This document shows positions 20,382-32,628 of a stretch of DNA of 64,000 nucleotides, piece by piece; the first letter of the stretch is position 1, and every line of letters begins with the position of its first letter. The DNA lies in NCBI RefSeq assembly GCF_017487405.1, contig NZ_CP062222.1, positions 1-64,000 of the forward strand, given 5' to 3'. Under the pieces are notes generated by a model, which saw only the letters and a program-made list of their open reading frames with translations, made no database searches and was not told the DNA's origin. Origin of the DNA: Brevundimonas goettingensis (lineage in GTDB: Bacteria; Pseudomonadota; Alphaproteobacteria; Caulobacterales; Caulobacteraceae). The position numbers and the translations under genes are program-made.

Positions 20382-20995
20382 TCGGTCGTCTGAGAGGGGT
20401 TCTGGCCGAGGTCGAGGAGGGGCACTGCCTGATCGACTGCGCGGGCGTGGGCTATGTGGTGGCCTGCGGTTCGCGGACGCTGGGGCGGCTGCCGGCGCCC
20501 GGCGACGAGGCGACCCTGCATGTCCATTCCCAGTGGAGCGAGGACGCGGGACCGCGTCTGTATGGCTTCCTGACGCGCGACGAACGCCGCGCCTTCACCA
20601 CCATGCTGGCCATCCAGGGTGTCGGCCCCAAGGCCGCCCTGTCTGTGTTGGACGTCCTGCCGCCCGGCGAACTGGCCGGCGCCGTGGCGCGCGAGGACAA
20701 GGCGGCGATCGGGCGGGCCAACGGCGTGGGACCGAAGCTGGCGCTACGCATCGTCACCGAGCTGAAGGGCAAGCCGCTCGGCGATGTCTCCTTCACCCCG
20801 GCGGCGCCGGGCGTCCACGCTGAGGTCGCGCCGCCCGCGCCCAGCATCGCCGGTGAGGCCGTCTCGGCCCTGCTGGGTCTGGGCATCGCTGAGGTCAACG
20901 CCCGTCGCGCCGTCGATCAGGCCCTGATCCGTCTGGGCGAGGACGCCGACCTGTCGGCCGTGATCCGCGCCGGGCTCCAGGAACTCGGCCGATGA
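20378..20995 (+). CDS. ruvA: Holliday junction branch migration protein RuvA
   Basis: RuvA tetramers bind the four-way junction and recruit RuvB. The 205-aa protein has the N-terminal OB domain ([15 protein letters not shown]), two helix-hairpin-helix motifs ([12 protein letters not shown] and [12 protein letters not shown]), an Ala/Pro-rich linker and the C-terminal RuvB-contacting domain ([15 protein letters not shown]). Both ends overlap neighbours by 4 bp, giving a tight ruvC-ruvA-ruvB operon. Confidence 0.97.
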   Translation: MIGRLRGVLAEVEEGHCLIDCAGVGYVVACGSRTLGRLPAPGDEATLHVHSQWSEDAGPRLYGFLTRDERRAFTTMLAIQGVGPKAALSVLDVLPPGELAGAVAREDKAAIGRANGVGPKLALRIVTELKGKPLGDVSFTPAAPGVHAEVAPPAPSIAGEAVSALLGLGIAEVNARRAVDQALIRLGEDADLSAVIRAGLQELGR

Positions 20996-22038
20996 CCGAC
21001 GACCGCATCATCTCGCCCCAGCCCGCGCCGGGCGAGGCCTATGATCGCGCCCTGCGGCCGCAGTCGCTGGCCGAGTTCGTCGGCCAGTCCCAGGCCAAGG
21101 GCAATCTGAAGGTCTTCATCGACGCCGCCCGGGCGCGCGGCGAGGCGCTGGACCACGTCCTGCTGTTTGGCCCGCCGGGCTTGGGCAAGACGACCCTGGC
21201 CCAGATCGTGTCCAAGGAGTTGGGCGTCGGCTTCCGCGCCACCTCGGGGCCGATCCTGGCCAAGGCCGGGGATCTGGCCGCCATCCTGACCAACCTCGAA
21301 CCGCGCGACGTCCTGTTCATCGACGAGATCCACCGGCTGGCCCCGCAGGTGGAGGAGATCCTCTATCCGGCGATGGAGGATCATGTGCTGGACCTGATCA
21401 TCGGCGAGGGTCCGTCGGCCAGGTCGGTGCGCATCGATCTGGCGCCCTTCACCCTGGTCGGGGCGACGACCCGGGCCGGTCTGCTGGCCACGCCGCTGAG
21501 GGACCGTTTCGGCATTCCGCTGCGGCTGGAGTTCTACACCCCCGACGAACTGGTGCGGGTCATCACCGGGGCGGCGCGCAAGATGGGCGTCAGCATCGAC
21601 GACGAGGGCGCGCGCGAGATCGGCTCGCGGTCGCGGGGCACGCCGCGCGTGGCGGGTCGGCTGCTGCGCCGGGTGCGCGACTTTGCCGAGGCCGAGGGCG
21701 CGAAGACCGTCACGAAACTGGTCGCGGCCAGGGCCCTGTCGCGGCTGGAGATCGACGAGGCGGGACTGGATTCCAACGACCGCCGCTTCCTCAAGGCCCT
21801 GATCGAGAACTACGGCGGAGGGCCGGTCGGGATGGACACCCTGGCCGCCGCCATCGCCGAGGCGCGCGACGCCGTCGAGGACGTGATCGAACCCTATCTG
21901 CTGCAGCAGGGCTTCATCCAGCGCACCCCGCGCGGCCGGATGGCCTGCGCCCGCGCCTACAGCCATCTCGGCCTGACCGAACCACCGAAACCGCCGGTGG
22001 CGGGCCAATCGGGCAACGTGGGCGATCTGTTCGAATGA
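20992..22038 (+). CDS. ruvB: Holliday junction branch migration ATPase RuvB
   Basis: RuvB is the AAA+ hexameric motor that drives branch migration with RuvA. The 348-aa protein has Walker [10 protein letters not shown] near residue 60, Walker B FIDEIHRL near 110, the sensor/arginine-finger region [17 protein letters not shown], and a C-terminal winged helix ([12 protein letters not shown]). It overlaps ruvA by 4 bp and overlaps the downstream membrane gene by 4 bp, so that gene is probably cotranscribed. Confidence 0.97.
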   Translation: MTDDRIISPQPAPGEAYDRALRPQSLAEFVGQSQAKGNLKVFIDAARARGEALDHVLLFGPPGLGKTTLAQIVSKELGVGFRATSGPILAKAGDLAAILTNLEPRDVLFIDEIHRLAPQVEEILYPAMEDHVLDLIIGEGPSARSVRIDLAPFTLVGATTRAGLLATPLRDRFGIPLRLEFYTPDELVRVITGAARKMGVSIDDEGAREIGSRSRGTPRVAGRLLRRVRDFAEAEGAKTVTKLVAARALSRLEIDEAGLDSNDRRFLKALIENYGGGPVGMDTLAAAIAEARDAVEDVIEPYLLQQGFIQRTPRGRMACARAYSHLGLTEPPKPPVAGQSGNVGDLFE

Positions 22039-22922
22039 GCGCCTCTCTGGCGGAGCGTGTGCGCTCGACCGGTGCGGTGATCGGTCAAGCGGTGGTCACA
22101 GCAGTCGTCGGCCTGATCGCGATCCGGCTGGCGGGCGGTCCGAATATGGCGCTGATCGTTCAGGCGGGCGCGCTGATCGTCGGCGCCCTGATCGCCTTGG
22201 GGTTGGCCATCAATCCCTGGCGGCCGGCGCCGAAATGGGCGGCGGTGCTGATCGGCGTTTGTCTGGCCCTGTTGTTCGCGACGCTCGGCGACGCCGGTCC
22301 GGGCGTGCATCGCTGGATCGCGGCGGGGCCGATCGTACTGCAGCCTGCGTCGATCCTTCTGCCGTTCGTGGTCTGGGCTCTGGCGGTCGCGCGGGCCAAC
22401 TGGTGGGCTGGCGCCCTGGCCGGAGCCTTCGCCCTCGTGCTGGCGATCCAGCCGGACGCGGCGTCCGCGACGGCCCTGCTGCTGGCCCTGATCGGTCTGG
22501 CTGCGGTGCGGGGCAGGGTGGCGGCGCCGGACGTCACTGCCCTGTTGATGGCGCTGGCCGCGACGGTGTGGAGCTGGACCCGGGTCGATCCCCTTCCGGC
22601 CGTCGCCCATGTCGAGCGGGTCGTGCCCGAGGCCTTCGCCGCCAATCCGGTCGTCGGGATCGCGGCCGGGCTGATGCTGATCCTGCTGCCCCTGCCGTTT
22701 GTGGTTCGGGCGCTGACCGGCGGAGAGCGGGCCCTCGCGGCCGGTCTGGCGGGCCTGTGGATCGGTCTCGTCGCCGGCAATCTGTTCGGAAATTATCCGG
22801 CGCCGGTGGTCGGATACGGCGCCTCTCTGGTGGTCGGTTGGCTGGCCTCGCTGGGGTTGGTTCTGGCCCGCGCCCGGCCCGTGCCGGCGCCGCAATGGAC
22901 GATCCATCCGCGAGAGCGCTAG
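22035..22922 (+). CDS. Shortened SEDS (RodA/FtsW)-like membrane protein lacking the catalytic segment
   Basis: A 295-aa protein with about eight hydrophobic segments. Three short blocks match landmarks of SEDS glycosyltransferases: [15 protein letters not shown] at 90-104 (RodA: GAQRWLDLG...QP), [12 protein letters not shown] at 134-145 (AAQPDLGTS) and [12 protein letters not shown] at 253-264 (VGVPLPLVSYGGS). [12 protein letters not shown] at 197-208 occupies the place of the PE(R/A)HTDF motif but lacks the His-Thr-Asp, including the catalytic Asp. The long extracytoplasmic loop before it is missing, and the protein is about 80-100 residues shorter than usual. If homologous, it should not polymerise glycan and may be a regulatory or structural relative. 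It is coupled to ruvB by ATGA and lies just before tol-pal. The family assignment is my inference from motif alignment. Confidence 0.6.
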   Translation: MSASLAERVRSTGAVIGQAVVTAVVGLIAIRLAGGPNMALIVQAGALIVGALIALGLAINPWRPAPKWAAVLIGVCLALLFATLGDAGPGVHRWIAAGPIVLQPASILLPFVVWALAVARANWWAGALAGAFALVLAIQPDAASATALLLALIGLAAVRGRVAAPDVTALLMALAATVWSWTRVDPLPAVAHVERVVPEAFAANPVVGIAAGLMLILLPLPFVVRALTGGERALAAGLAGLWIGLVAGNLFGNYPAPVVGYGASLVVGWLASLGLVLARARPVPAPQWTIHPRER

Positions 22923-22976
22923 CGGACGCTTCCCCTCGGCGTCGAACCCCTGCATTCTGGCGCGGTTGGAGGGCGA

Positions 22977-23348
22977 ATGGCGCGCAAGCTGTCGGTTCAG
23001 AAGGTGATCGGAGGTCTGGGGCTCGTGGTCATCGCGCTCGGCGGCCTGAGCCTGTGGGCGATCAGCGAGGGCGCGCGGCCCGGCTTCGCCCAGGAGCCGG
23101 CGTCCGAACGTGTGCTGCGCCAGGCGCGCGAGCAACTGGGGCCTGACGCCGAGATTCGCCTGATCGCTCCGGGCAATGGTCGCGTCGTCTGCGGCTATCT
23201 GGCCGCCGGGCGTGCGGCGCCCGCGACCGGTTTCGTGTCGCGCCCGAACCGCCTGCTGCTCAGCAACGACCCGCTCAAGGGGGAGTTCGATCAGATGGTC
23301 GCTCAGGACTGCCCGGAATTTCCCGCCCCGCCCAGGCCCGCGCCATGA
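22977..23348 (+). CDS. Small secreted or membrane-anchored protein of unknown function
   Basis: A 123-aa protein with a basic N-terminus and one hydrophobic segment (VIGGLGLVVIALGGLSLWAI, about residues 10-29) that could be a signal anchor or cleavable signal. The rest is soluble, with two Cys (VVCGYLA and DCPEF) and the block FVSRPNRLLLSNDPLKGEF. No family is recognised. It overlaps ybgC by 4 bp, so it belongs to the start of the Tol-Pal cluster and may act in the periplasm; this is positional inference only. Confidence 0.7.
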   Translation: MARKLSVQKVIGGLGLVVIALGGLSLWAISEGARPGFAQEPASERVLRQAREQLGPDAEIRLIAPGNGRVVCGYLAAGRAAPATGFVSRPNRLLLSNDPLKGEFDQMVAQDCPEFPAPPRPAP

Positions 23349-23791
23349 GCCCCGACGCCCCCACCGCGGGCCGCTTCGAAGGCCGCGATCACCTGCTGCC
23401 GATCCGGGTCTATTACGAGGACACCGACTTCACCGGGCTGGTCTATCACGCCAACTACGTCCGCTATTTCGAGCGTGGGCGGTCGGACTTCATGCGGCTG
23501 ACGGCCAAGGGTCATGCCGAACTTCTCGACGACGCCGAGCCGATGGCCTTCGTCGTCGCCGAGATGAACATCAAATATCTGAAGCCCGCGCGGATCGACG
23601 ACGCCCTGGTGGTGCGCACCACCTATGACGCGGTGAAGGGCCCCCGGCTGATCATCTCCCAGAGCGTGGAGCGGGACGGCGAGGTGCTGTGCCGGGCCGA
23701 GGTGACGGCGGTCTGCATCTATCTGGACGGCCGGCCCCGGCGCCCGACCAAGGCCCTGGTCGAGAGCGTCACGCCCTGGCTGAAGGGCTGA
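23345..23791 (+). CDS. ybgC: Tol-Pal system-associated acyl-CoA thioesterase YbgC
   Basis: YbgC is a hotdog-fold thioesterase encoded with the Tol-Pal genes and linked to phospholipid metabolism. The signature [19 protein letters not shown] lies at residues 22-40, with the presumed catalytic Asp28 and His35. Length is 148 aa, slightly longer at the N-terminus than E. coli YbgC. It overlaps the small gene before it by 4 bp and is followed by a 168-bp gap before tolQ. Confidence 0.93.
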   Translation: MSPDAPTAGRFEGRDHLLPIRVYYEDTDFTGLVYHANYVRYFERGRSDFMRLTAKGHAELLDDAEPMAFVVAEMNIKYLKPARIDDALVVRTTYDAVKGPRLIISQSVERDGEVLCRAEVTAVCIYLDGRPRRPTKALVESVTPWLKG

Positions 23792-23853
23792 CCGGCCCCA
23801 TCCTGGCCCGAATATATGGAAGCTGTTCTCACGCACCGGTGAGGGGAGCGTTA

Positions 23854-23866
23854 GTGACCTTGTCAC
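23854..23866. promoter_or_regulatory. Small inverted repeat upstream of tolQ
   Basis: GTGAC-CTT-GTCAC is a perfect 5-3-5 inverted repeat in the 168-bp ybgC-tolQ gap; another GTCAC follows at 23903-23907. It could be an operator or part of a leader structure. I see no convincing promoter hexamers in the gap. Confidence 0.25.
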
Positions 23867-23959
23867 GTCTGGCCGCTAGAGCGGGGCAAGCGCCACACTA
23901 TGGTCACGCCGGCCCGCACGATAGGCGGGACGCGACTTACCTTGAGGATCCGCCCGCCG

Positions 23960-24718
<759 letters not shown>

Positions 24719-24719
24719 C

Positions 24720-25181
<462 letters not shown>

Positions 25182-25182
25182 C

Positions 25183-26004
25183 GTGAGAAGGCCCAGCCCC
25201 GCCATTCTGGGATCGGTCGCGCTGCATGTCGGCGTGCTGGCACTCGCCCTGATCAGCTGGCCGAAGAAGGAACTGCCGCCGGTTCCAAACTCGGTGCCGG
25301 TATCGATCCTGTCGTCCGAGGTCATCGAGGCCGCAGCCGCCGACAATCCCTCTGAGGAGCTGATCACCGAGGACGGCGCCAGCGCCCCGACCGAGGCGGT
25401 CGAGGCCCCGCCGGCGCCGATGCCCGCACCGCCCCCGCCGCCGACCCCCGCGCCGCCGACGCCGCGCATCCCGCCCAAGGTGACGCCGCCGGCCCCGACC
25501 CCGCGCCCGACGCCGACCCGTCCGACGCCGCCCGTCACCCGTCCCGCGCCGCCACGTCCCAAGGCCCAGCCGCCCGCTGCGACACCGCGTCGCAACGAGC
25601 CCTCTCTGGACCTCAACGCCCTGCAGGGACCACGCCGTCCGAACAACAACCCGGGCCGTCCCTCGACGGGTCAGCAGGGCGCCGGACAGGCGCCCCAGGC
25701 CTCGGGACCGCAGCTCAGCGCCCTCGGACGTCAGGTGACGCCGAACTGGAACATGCGGGTCGTTTGCGATCTGCCGGGCGGTGACAACGTCACCATCCGC
25801 GTCCGCGTCCGCCTGGACGTCAACGGCCGCATTCAGGGCAACCCCGTCATTGAGGGCGGCAGTTCGGACCCCGCCTGGCGAGCGGCTGCCGACAGCCTTC
25901 TGCAGGCGTTGCGAGCGACCTCTCCGTTCGATGTACCGGCCGGGTTCGCCGCACAGGAAATTCCGTTCCGGTTCGAAACGGCGCGCCAATGTGCGAACCG
26001 CTGA
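25183..26004 (+). CDS. tolA: Tol-Pal system protein TolA
   Basis: TolA links the TolQR motor in the inner membrane to TolB/Pal at the outer membrane. The 273-aa protein has an N-terminal TM anchor (ILGSVALHVGVLALALISW), a proline/alanine-rich periplasmic span with strings of PPPPTP-type repeats from about residue 70 to 130 in place of the long helix of E. coli TolA, and a C-terminal globular domain with two Cys (RVVCDLPGG and RQCANR). The start is a GTG directly after tolR. Proline-rich TolA variants are common in alphaproteobacteria. Confidence 0.88.
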   Translation: MRRPSPAILGSVALHVGVLALALISWPKKELPPVPNSVPVSILSSEVIEAAAADNPSEELITEDGASAPTEAVEAPPAPMPAPPPPPTPAPPTPRIPPKVTPPAPTPRPTPTRPTPPVTRPAPPRPKAQPPAATPRRNEPSLDLNALQGPRRPNNNPGRPSTGQQGAGQAPQASGPQLSALGRQVTPNWNMRVVCDLPGGDNVTIRVRVRLDVNGRIQGNPVIEGGSSDPAWRAAADSLLQALRATSPFDVPAGFAAQEIPFRFETARQCANR

Positions 26005-26030
26005 CCGCCGGAGCCGTTCAAGCTTCGCCA

Positions 26031-26076
26031 AACGGTCGCCCCATTCGCGGGCAAGCTGGCCGTGGGGGCGACGGTT
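26031..26076. repeat. Inverted repeat between tolA and tolB
   Basis: AACGGTCGCCCC (26031-26042) pairs with GGGGCGACGGTT (26065-26076), 11 of 12 positions complementary, with a 22-bp loop. It could be a partial terminator or part of the tolB leader. There is no T-run. It covers a large part of the 115-bp gap. Confidence 0.4.
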
Positions 26077-26119
26077 GCGCTAGATCAGGCGCGCCGCAAG
26101 GTAAACGAGGGAGCCGTCC

Positions 26120-27496
26120 ATGCGTCTGAAACTTCTCCTGGCCACGGCCGCCGCCCTGGCGATGTCGGCCCCGATGCTGGCGCAGGCTCAGGTCCTTGGT
26201 CCGGGGCCGGCCGCAACTGCACCGACCCAGGACGTCGTCGTCGATGAGGGCGTTCTGAAGCCCTTCCAGATCGCCATCGCCCCGTTCAGCGGCCCCAACG
26301 GCTCGGAAGTCTCCGGCGTCCTGACCGGCGACCTGACGCGGTCCGGCTATTTCGAGGCGATCAGCCCGCGCAGCTTTATCGAGACCGGGCTGACGCTGAA
26401 CAATGCGCCCAACTTCCCGCAGTGGACCCAGATCGGCGCCCAGGCGGTGCTCTACGGCTCGGTGACCCCGCGCCCCGACAACCGCAATGACTACGGTTTC
26501 CGCCTGTACGATCCGTACCGGCAGTGCCAGCTGGTCAGCTACAACTTCACCGCCACGCCCGAGCAGTGGCGCCGGGTCGCGCACAAGATCGCCGACGTCG
26601 TCTATCAGCGCATGACCGGAGAGAGCGGCTTCTTCGACACCCGCATTATCTATGTCGCCGAGAGCGGCACCGAGCTGAACCGCCTGTCGCGCCTCGCGAT
26701 CGTGGATCAGGACGGCTACAACCCCGTCTTCCTGACCGGGGGCGAGGAGATCATCCTGACGCCGCGCTTTTCGTCCAATCCGGACGAGATCACCTATATG
26801 GCGCTGGGCAAGGATTACAGCCGCATCTACCTCTACAACCTGTCGACCGGCCGCCGCGAAAGCCTCGGCGAGTTCGATGGCCAGGCCCTGGCGCCGCGCT
26901 ATTCGCCCGACGGGTCCAAGGTGGCCTTCTCCATCATCCGCGGCGGCAACACCGACGTCTATGTGATGGATTTGCGTAGCCGGCAGCTGTCGCGACTGAC
27001 CTCGGATCCGGGCATCGACACCTCGCCCTCGTTCAGCCCGGACGCGCGCCAGATCGTGTTCAACTCGGACCGTTCGGGCACGCCCCGCCTCTATGTCATG
27101 AACACCGACGGCTCGGGCCAGCGCCCGATCTCACGCGGCGGCGGCAGCTACACGGCCCCGTCCTGGAGCCCGCGCGGCGATCTGATCGCCTTCACCAAAT
27201 CGTCGGGCGGCCGCTTCTCCATCGGGGTGATGGGAACCGACGGCTCGGGCGAGCGCAGCCTTTCGTCCAGCTATTTCGAGGAAGGCCCGTCCTGGGCCCC
27301 GAACGGCCGCTACATCATGTTCTCGCGCCAGACGCGGGGCGGGAACACCAATCTGTGGATGGTCGACCTGTCGGGCCGGGTTATCGCCCAGTCGGGCTAT
27401 CAGGGCCGGGGCTCCGATCCCGCCTGGTCGCCCCTGCTGGACGCCGCCCCGGTGAACCTGGGCCGCAGCCAGGGTCCGGACAGCTGCCCGTCCTGA
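26120..27496 (+). CDS. tolB: Tol-Pal system beta-propeller protein TolB
   Basis: TolB is the periplasmic protein that binds Pal and is displaced by TolA. The 458-aa protein has a signal peptide ([15 protein letters not shown]), an N-terminal alpha/beta domain (to about residue 190, with IAIAPFSGP and [14 protein letters not shown]), then a six-bladed beta-propeller with WD40-like repeats such as [37 protein letters not shown] and [12 protein letters not shown]. The ATG has a GAGGGAG ribosome site. Confidence 0.96.
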   Translation: MRLKLLLATAAALAMSAPMLAQAQVLGPGPAATAPTQDVVVDEGVLKPFQIAIAPFSGPNGSEVSGVLTGDLTRSGYFEAISPRSFIETGLTLNNAPNFPQWTQIGAQAVLYGSVTPRPDNRNDYGFRLYDPYRQCQLVSYNFTATPEQWRRVAHKIADVVYQRMTGESGFFDTRIIYVAESGTELNRLSRLAIVDQDGYNPVFLTGGEEIILTPRFSSNPDEITYMALGKDYSRIYLYNLSTGRRESLGEFDGQALAPRYSPDGSKVAFSIIRGGNTDVYVMDLRSRQLSRLTSDPGIDTSPSFSPDARQIVFNSDRSGTPRLYVMNTDGSGQRPISRGGGSYTAPSWSPRGDLIAFTKSSGGRFSIGVMGTDGSGERSLSSSYFEEGPSWAPNGRYIMFSRQTRGGNTNLWMVDLSGRVIAQSGYQGRGSDPAWSPLLDAAPVNLGRSQGPDSCPS

Positions 27497-27660
27497 CCCG
27501 ATACCCGTGAGAGGCGAAAACCAATCACGGGCGGAGCCGAACCCCTCAACAGTGCGTTACCCGAGACTGAAGCGCCACCATTTCGCCACCTGCCCCGCTA
27601 AAGGCAGAGCTTGAAGCGCCGATCCGGCGTCCGAGGGCAAAACCAAGGAGACGACCCGCG

Positions 27661-28215
27661 ATGACGACCATGTCCAACCTGATCAAGCTGACGGCTGTCG
27701 GCCTCGTGATGGCCTCGATGGCCGCCTGTACGCCGAAGCGCCCGGTCGAAACGGCCGTGCCGAACCAGCCGACGGGCCCGGCGAACCCGATCTATCCGGG
27801 CACGGGCACGGGCAACATCGGCGGCTCGAACACCGGCGCCGCCCGCCCGGGCTCGGAACAGGACTTCGTCGTCAACGTCGGCGACCGCGTCTATTTCGAC
27901 CTCGATTCCTATCAGGTCTCGACCGAGGCCTATCCGCGTCTGGACGCCCAAGCCCAGTGGCTGCTGCGCTATCCGCAGATCCAGGTCCGCATCGAAGGCA
28001 ATGCCGACGAGCGGGGCACCCGCGAATACAACCTGGCCCTCGGCGCCCGCCGCGCGGAATCAGTGCGCAACTATCTGGTCCAGCGCGGCGTCCCCGCCGG
28101 CCGCATCGACACCATCAGCTATGGCAAGGAGCGCCCGATCGCCCAAGGCTCGAGCGAGGAATCGTGGGCCCGCAACCGCAACGGCCACACGGCGATCGTC
28201 TCCGGCGGGATGTGA
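27661..28215 (+). CDS. pal: Peptidoglycan-associated lipoprotein Pal
   Basis: Pal is an outer-membrane lipoprotein whose OmpA-like domain binds peptidoglycan and TolB. The 184-aa precursor has a lipobox-like end (SMAAC) with the lipidated Cys at residue 23, a Gly/Pro/Thr-rich linker, then the OmpA-like domain with VYFDLDSYQVS, IEGNADERGTREYNLALGARRA and ISYGKERP. A good intrinsic terminator follows, so pal probably ends the main tol transcript. Confidence 0.96.
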   Translation: MTTMSNLIKLTAVGLVMASMAACTPKRPVETAVPNQPTGPANPIYPGTGTGNIGGSNTGAARPGSEQDFVVNVGDRVYFDLDSYQVSTEAYPRLDAQAQWLLRYPQIQVRIEGNADERGTREYNLALGARRAESVRNYLVQRGVPAGRIDTISYGKERPIAQGSSEESWARNRNGHTAIVSGGM

Positions 28216-28239
28216 TCCCCTGAAGACGTAACGACATCG

Positions 28240-28268
28240 GGGGCGCTCGCCAAGCGGGCGCCCCTTTT
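28240..28268 (+). terminator. Intrinsic terminator after pal
   Basis: GGGGCGC pairs with GCGCCCC and an inner CGC with GCG around a CAA loop, separated by one T-G wobble, giving about 11 pairs. TTTT follows immediately. This is the clearest intrinsic terminator in the window. Confidence 0.85.
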
Positions 28269-28345
28269 CGTTCCGGAACGCCCCTCTTTCCGGGACGCCT
28301 GGCCCGGCCTTGCGAAGGCCCTGAAACGGTGAAACCACTAAAGCC

Positions 28346-29188
28346 ATGATGAAGCCCTTCCATCGCAATCTTCTGCTGGCGGCGACCGGCCTGTGCATCG
28401 TGGGCGGCGGTGTCGCCGTGTCCCAGGTCCAGCCTCTGGCTCCGGTCGAATGGGACAACCGTCGTCTCGACACCCTCGACCGCAATGTGCGCCGCCTCGA
28501 GCGCGCCGTGACCCAGAGGAACGCGGTGGGCCAGCCGGTTCTGGTCGAGCCCGACCCAGAGGTCGTCGCCCTGCAGGGACAGGTCGGGGAGATGGACCGG
28601 CGTCTGCAGGATCTGGAGGCCAGCCTGCAGCGGCTGACCCGCGACGGCGAACAGACAGCCTTCAAGCTGGACGAGGCCACGCGCGACAACGCCGCCCTGC
28701 GCACCCGGCTGAACGCCAGCGACGCCCGCATCAAGGCGATAGAGGATCAGGCCCAGGCCGCTGCGGCCGCCGTCGCCGAAGCCGAACAGGCCGGGCGTTC
28801 GCCGACCGGGAACGCCGCCGGGGATCTGGCCGCCGCCCGCGCCCTGACCGATGCGGCCGAGCAAGGCCAGGCTTATGAGGTTCTGATCGCCAACTGGCCG
28901 TCCACGCCCCAGTCCGCCGAGGCCGGCTATCGCCTGGGCGACCTGCGCCGCGCCGCCGACGATATGAATGGGGCGGTTCAGGCCTATGCCGGCGCCCTGA
29001 GCGGCTGGCCAACGACCCCCTGGGCCGGAGAGACCACGCTGAAGCTTGCGCGCGCCCTTTCGGCGACCAACCGCAATCCGCAGGCCTGTGCGGCGCTCGG
29101 CGAGTTCAATCGGCGTTATACCGCGGCGGCCTCGGCCCAGCTGAAAACTATAGCCGGTCAGATCCGCACCCAGGCCCGTTGCACCTGA
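28346..29188 (+). CDS. cpoB: Tol-Pal-associated periplasmic protein CpoB (YbgF)
   Basis: CpoB coordinates peptidoglycan synthesis with outer-membrane constriction. The 280-aa protein has a signal peptide or signal anchor (NLLLAATGLCIVGGGVAVS), a coiled-coil trimerisation region from about residue 38 to 130, and a C-terminal TPR domain (AYEVLIANWPSTPQSAEAGYRLGDL, WAGETTLKLARAL). It sits in the standard place after pal, separated from it by a terminator, and its end overlaps tilS. Confidence 0.9.
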   Translation: MMKPFHRNLLLAATGLCIVGGGVAVSQVQPLAPVEWDNRRLDTLDRNVRRLERAVTQRNAVGQPVLVEPDPEVVALQGQVGEMDRRLQDLEASLQRLTRDGEQTAFKLDEATRDNAALRTRLNASDARIKAIEDQAQAAAAAVAEAEQAGRSPTGNAAGDLAAARALTDAAEQGQAYEVLIANWPSTPQSAEAGYRLGDLRRAADDMNGAVQAYAGALSGWPTTPWAGETTLKLARALSATNRNPQACAALGEFNRRYTAAASAQLKTIAGQIRTQARCT

Positions 29189-30543
29189 CCGCGGTGACCG
29201 CGCCGGACGCAGGTCTGGCGGCGCGGGTGGAGGCCCGGCTCGACGCCCGCCTGATGCGGGATGTCGGCCATGCGCTTGTTCTGGGCCTTTCCGGCGGCGG
29301 GGACTCCATCGCCCTGCTGGACATCGTCGCCGACTGGGCAGGGCGCCATGGCCGACGTTTGCTGGCGGTCACCGTCGATCACGGCCTGAACCCGGACAGC
29401 CGCGACTGGAGCCGGTTTTGCGCCGAGGCCTGCGCGCGCCGCGGCGTGGACTGGATCGAACGGCGCTGGGAAGGCGACAAGCCTGCGTCCGGACTGACCG
29501 CGGCGGCGCGGATGGCGCGGCACCGGCTGATCGCCGAGACAGCGCGCACGGCGGGCGCCAGGGTCGTCCTTCTGGCCCACACCGCCGACGACATCCTCGA
29601 AAGCGACTGGATGCGGTCCCGCTCGGTCGAGGCGGGCGGCTCGACGCTGGGGCGTCTGCGCGAATGGTCTCCGTCGCCGGTCTGGCCCGAGGGGCGCGGC
29701 CTGATGCTGTTCCGTCCCCTGCTCGAAGAGCGCCGGGAAGCGCTGCGCGAGTTGTTGAGGGCCGTCGGGCAGGGCTGGATCGAGGATCCCGCCAATGCGG
29801 ATGCGCGGTTCGGACGCAGCCGGGCGCGGCAGGCGCTGGAAGCGGGGGGCCGGGCTCTCGGCGCCGAAACTCCTTACCCTCCCAGCACCCTCGGCGTCGG
29901 CCCCCTCGCTCTCCCTCTGGGAGAGGGGTTTCAGGTCGGGAGAGGCATCTCACCGACGCTGCTCGCCGCCACCCTACTGTCCGCTTCCGGGGGCTCCACA
30001 CCCCCTCGTCGCGACCGGCTCGGGCGCATGATGGACCGGCTGCGTTCCGGCGAGGATTTCCACGCCGGCCTGGCCGGCGCCCGTATCGAGGCGCGCGGCG
30101 AAACGGTCCTGGTCGGGCGGGAGCCGGGCGAGTTTCGCCGTCGAGCTCCGGGCGATGTTCGGCTCACTCCGGGACAGTCCGCCGTCTGGGACGGCCGATA
30201 CGAGATCGTGATCGCGGAGCCCGGCTGGACGGTCACGGCGGCGGCGGGGAGGCTGAACCGGTTGTCCGACGCGGATCGGGCCGTCGTGTCGGGCGTTCCC
30301 GCATGGGCGCGCGGGGCCTTGCCGGTGCTGATCCGGGACGATGCGACTGGCCCGGTTCTGGCATGGCGCAAGGCCGAGGTTCGGGCCCTGTCGCCGCGAC
30401 GTCTGGCGCTCTTTTCGGGGGCGGCCTTCCGGGGAGCTGGGGACGAAACGACGCAGGAGGCCGGCCTCTTTGGAACCATCCATGGCGAAACGCCGCCCGC
30501 TGACCTATTTTCACACAAAGACCACCATCGCGGCTTAGGTTGA
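29179..30543 (+). CDS. tilS: tRNA(Ile)-lysidine synthetase TilS, with an extra palindrome-containing segment
   Basis: TilS converts C34 of the CAU-anticodon tRNA-Ile to lysidine so that it reads AUA. The PP-loop SGGGDS is at about residues 38-43, with [24 protein letters not shown] and [16 protein letters not shown] typical of the catalytic domain. Around residues 230-258 there is a segment ([18 protein letters not shown]) that does not look like TilS and whose DNA carries a perfect 7-bp-stem palindrome; similarity resumes at [20 protein letters not shown]. The frame opens at a TTG overlapping cpoB by 10 bp; a GTG 15 bp later is an alternative. Confidence 0.88.
   Translation: MHLTAVTAPDAGLAARVEARLDARLMRDVGHALVLGLSGGGDSIALLDIVADWAGRHGRRLLAVTVDHGLNPDSRDWSRFCAEACARRGVDWIERRWEGDKPASGLTAAARMARHRLIAETARTAGARVVLLAHTADDILESDWMRSRSVEAGGSTLGRLREWSPSPVWPEGRGLMLFRPLLEERREALRELLRAVGQGWIEDPANADARFGRSRARQALEAGGRALGAETPYPPSTLGVGPLALPLGEGFQVGRGISPTLLAATLLSASGGSTPPRRDRLGRMMDRLRSGEDFHAGLAGARIEARGETVLVGREPGEFRRRAPGDVRLTPGQSAVWDGRYEIVIAEPGWTVTAAAGRLNRLSDADRAVVSGVPAWARGALPVLIRDDATGPVLAWRKAEVRALSPRRLALFSGAAFRGAGDETTQEAGLFGTIHGETPPADLFSHKDHHRGLG
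29909..29925. repeat. Palindrome inside tilS (REP-like)
   Basis: CTCTCCC-TCT-GGGAGAG is a perfect 7-bp stem with a 3-bp loop inside the tilS coding sequence; GGGAGAGG recurs at 29938-29945. Palindromes of the CTCTCCC...GGGAGAG type are common in intergenic repeats of GC-rich proteobacteria. Here it is read in frame. Confidence 0.55.
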
Positions 30544-30571
30544 CCCCCTTGCCGAAGGACCGAGAACGATA

Positions 30572-32515
<1,944 letters not shown>

Positions 32516-32524
32516 GCCTTCCCG

Positions 32525-32560
32525 AACCCGCCGAGGGCTTTCGCTCCGGCGGGTTCTTTC
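32525..32560 (+). terminator. Terminator after ftsH
   Basis: AACCCGCCG pairs perfectly with CGGCGGGTT (9 bp, 13-bp loop), followed by CTTTC. It lies just after the ftsH stop. Intrinsic-type, with a short T-rich tail. Confidence 0.7.
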
Positions 32561-32569
32561 TGATGAACA

Positions 32570-32586
32570 TGTTTGCATTATAAACA
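32570..32586. promoter_or_regulatory. AT-rich inverted repeat before the acyltransferase
   Basis: TGTTT-GCATTAT-AAACA is a perfect 5-7-5 inverted repeat inside an AT-rich island (about 32560-32605) that stands out in this GC-rich sequence. It likely marks the promoter and perhaps an operator of the acyltransferase gene that begins about 40 bp downstream. Confidence 0.4.
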
Positions 32587-32628
32587 AGTCTATGAAATAT
32601 GACCTCATCCGAAACGGGAGGGGTCGCC

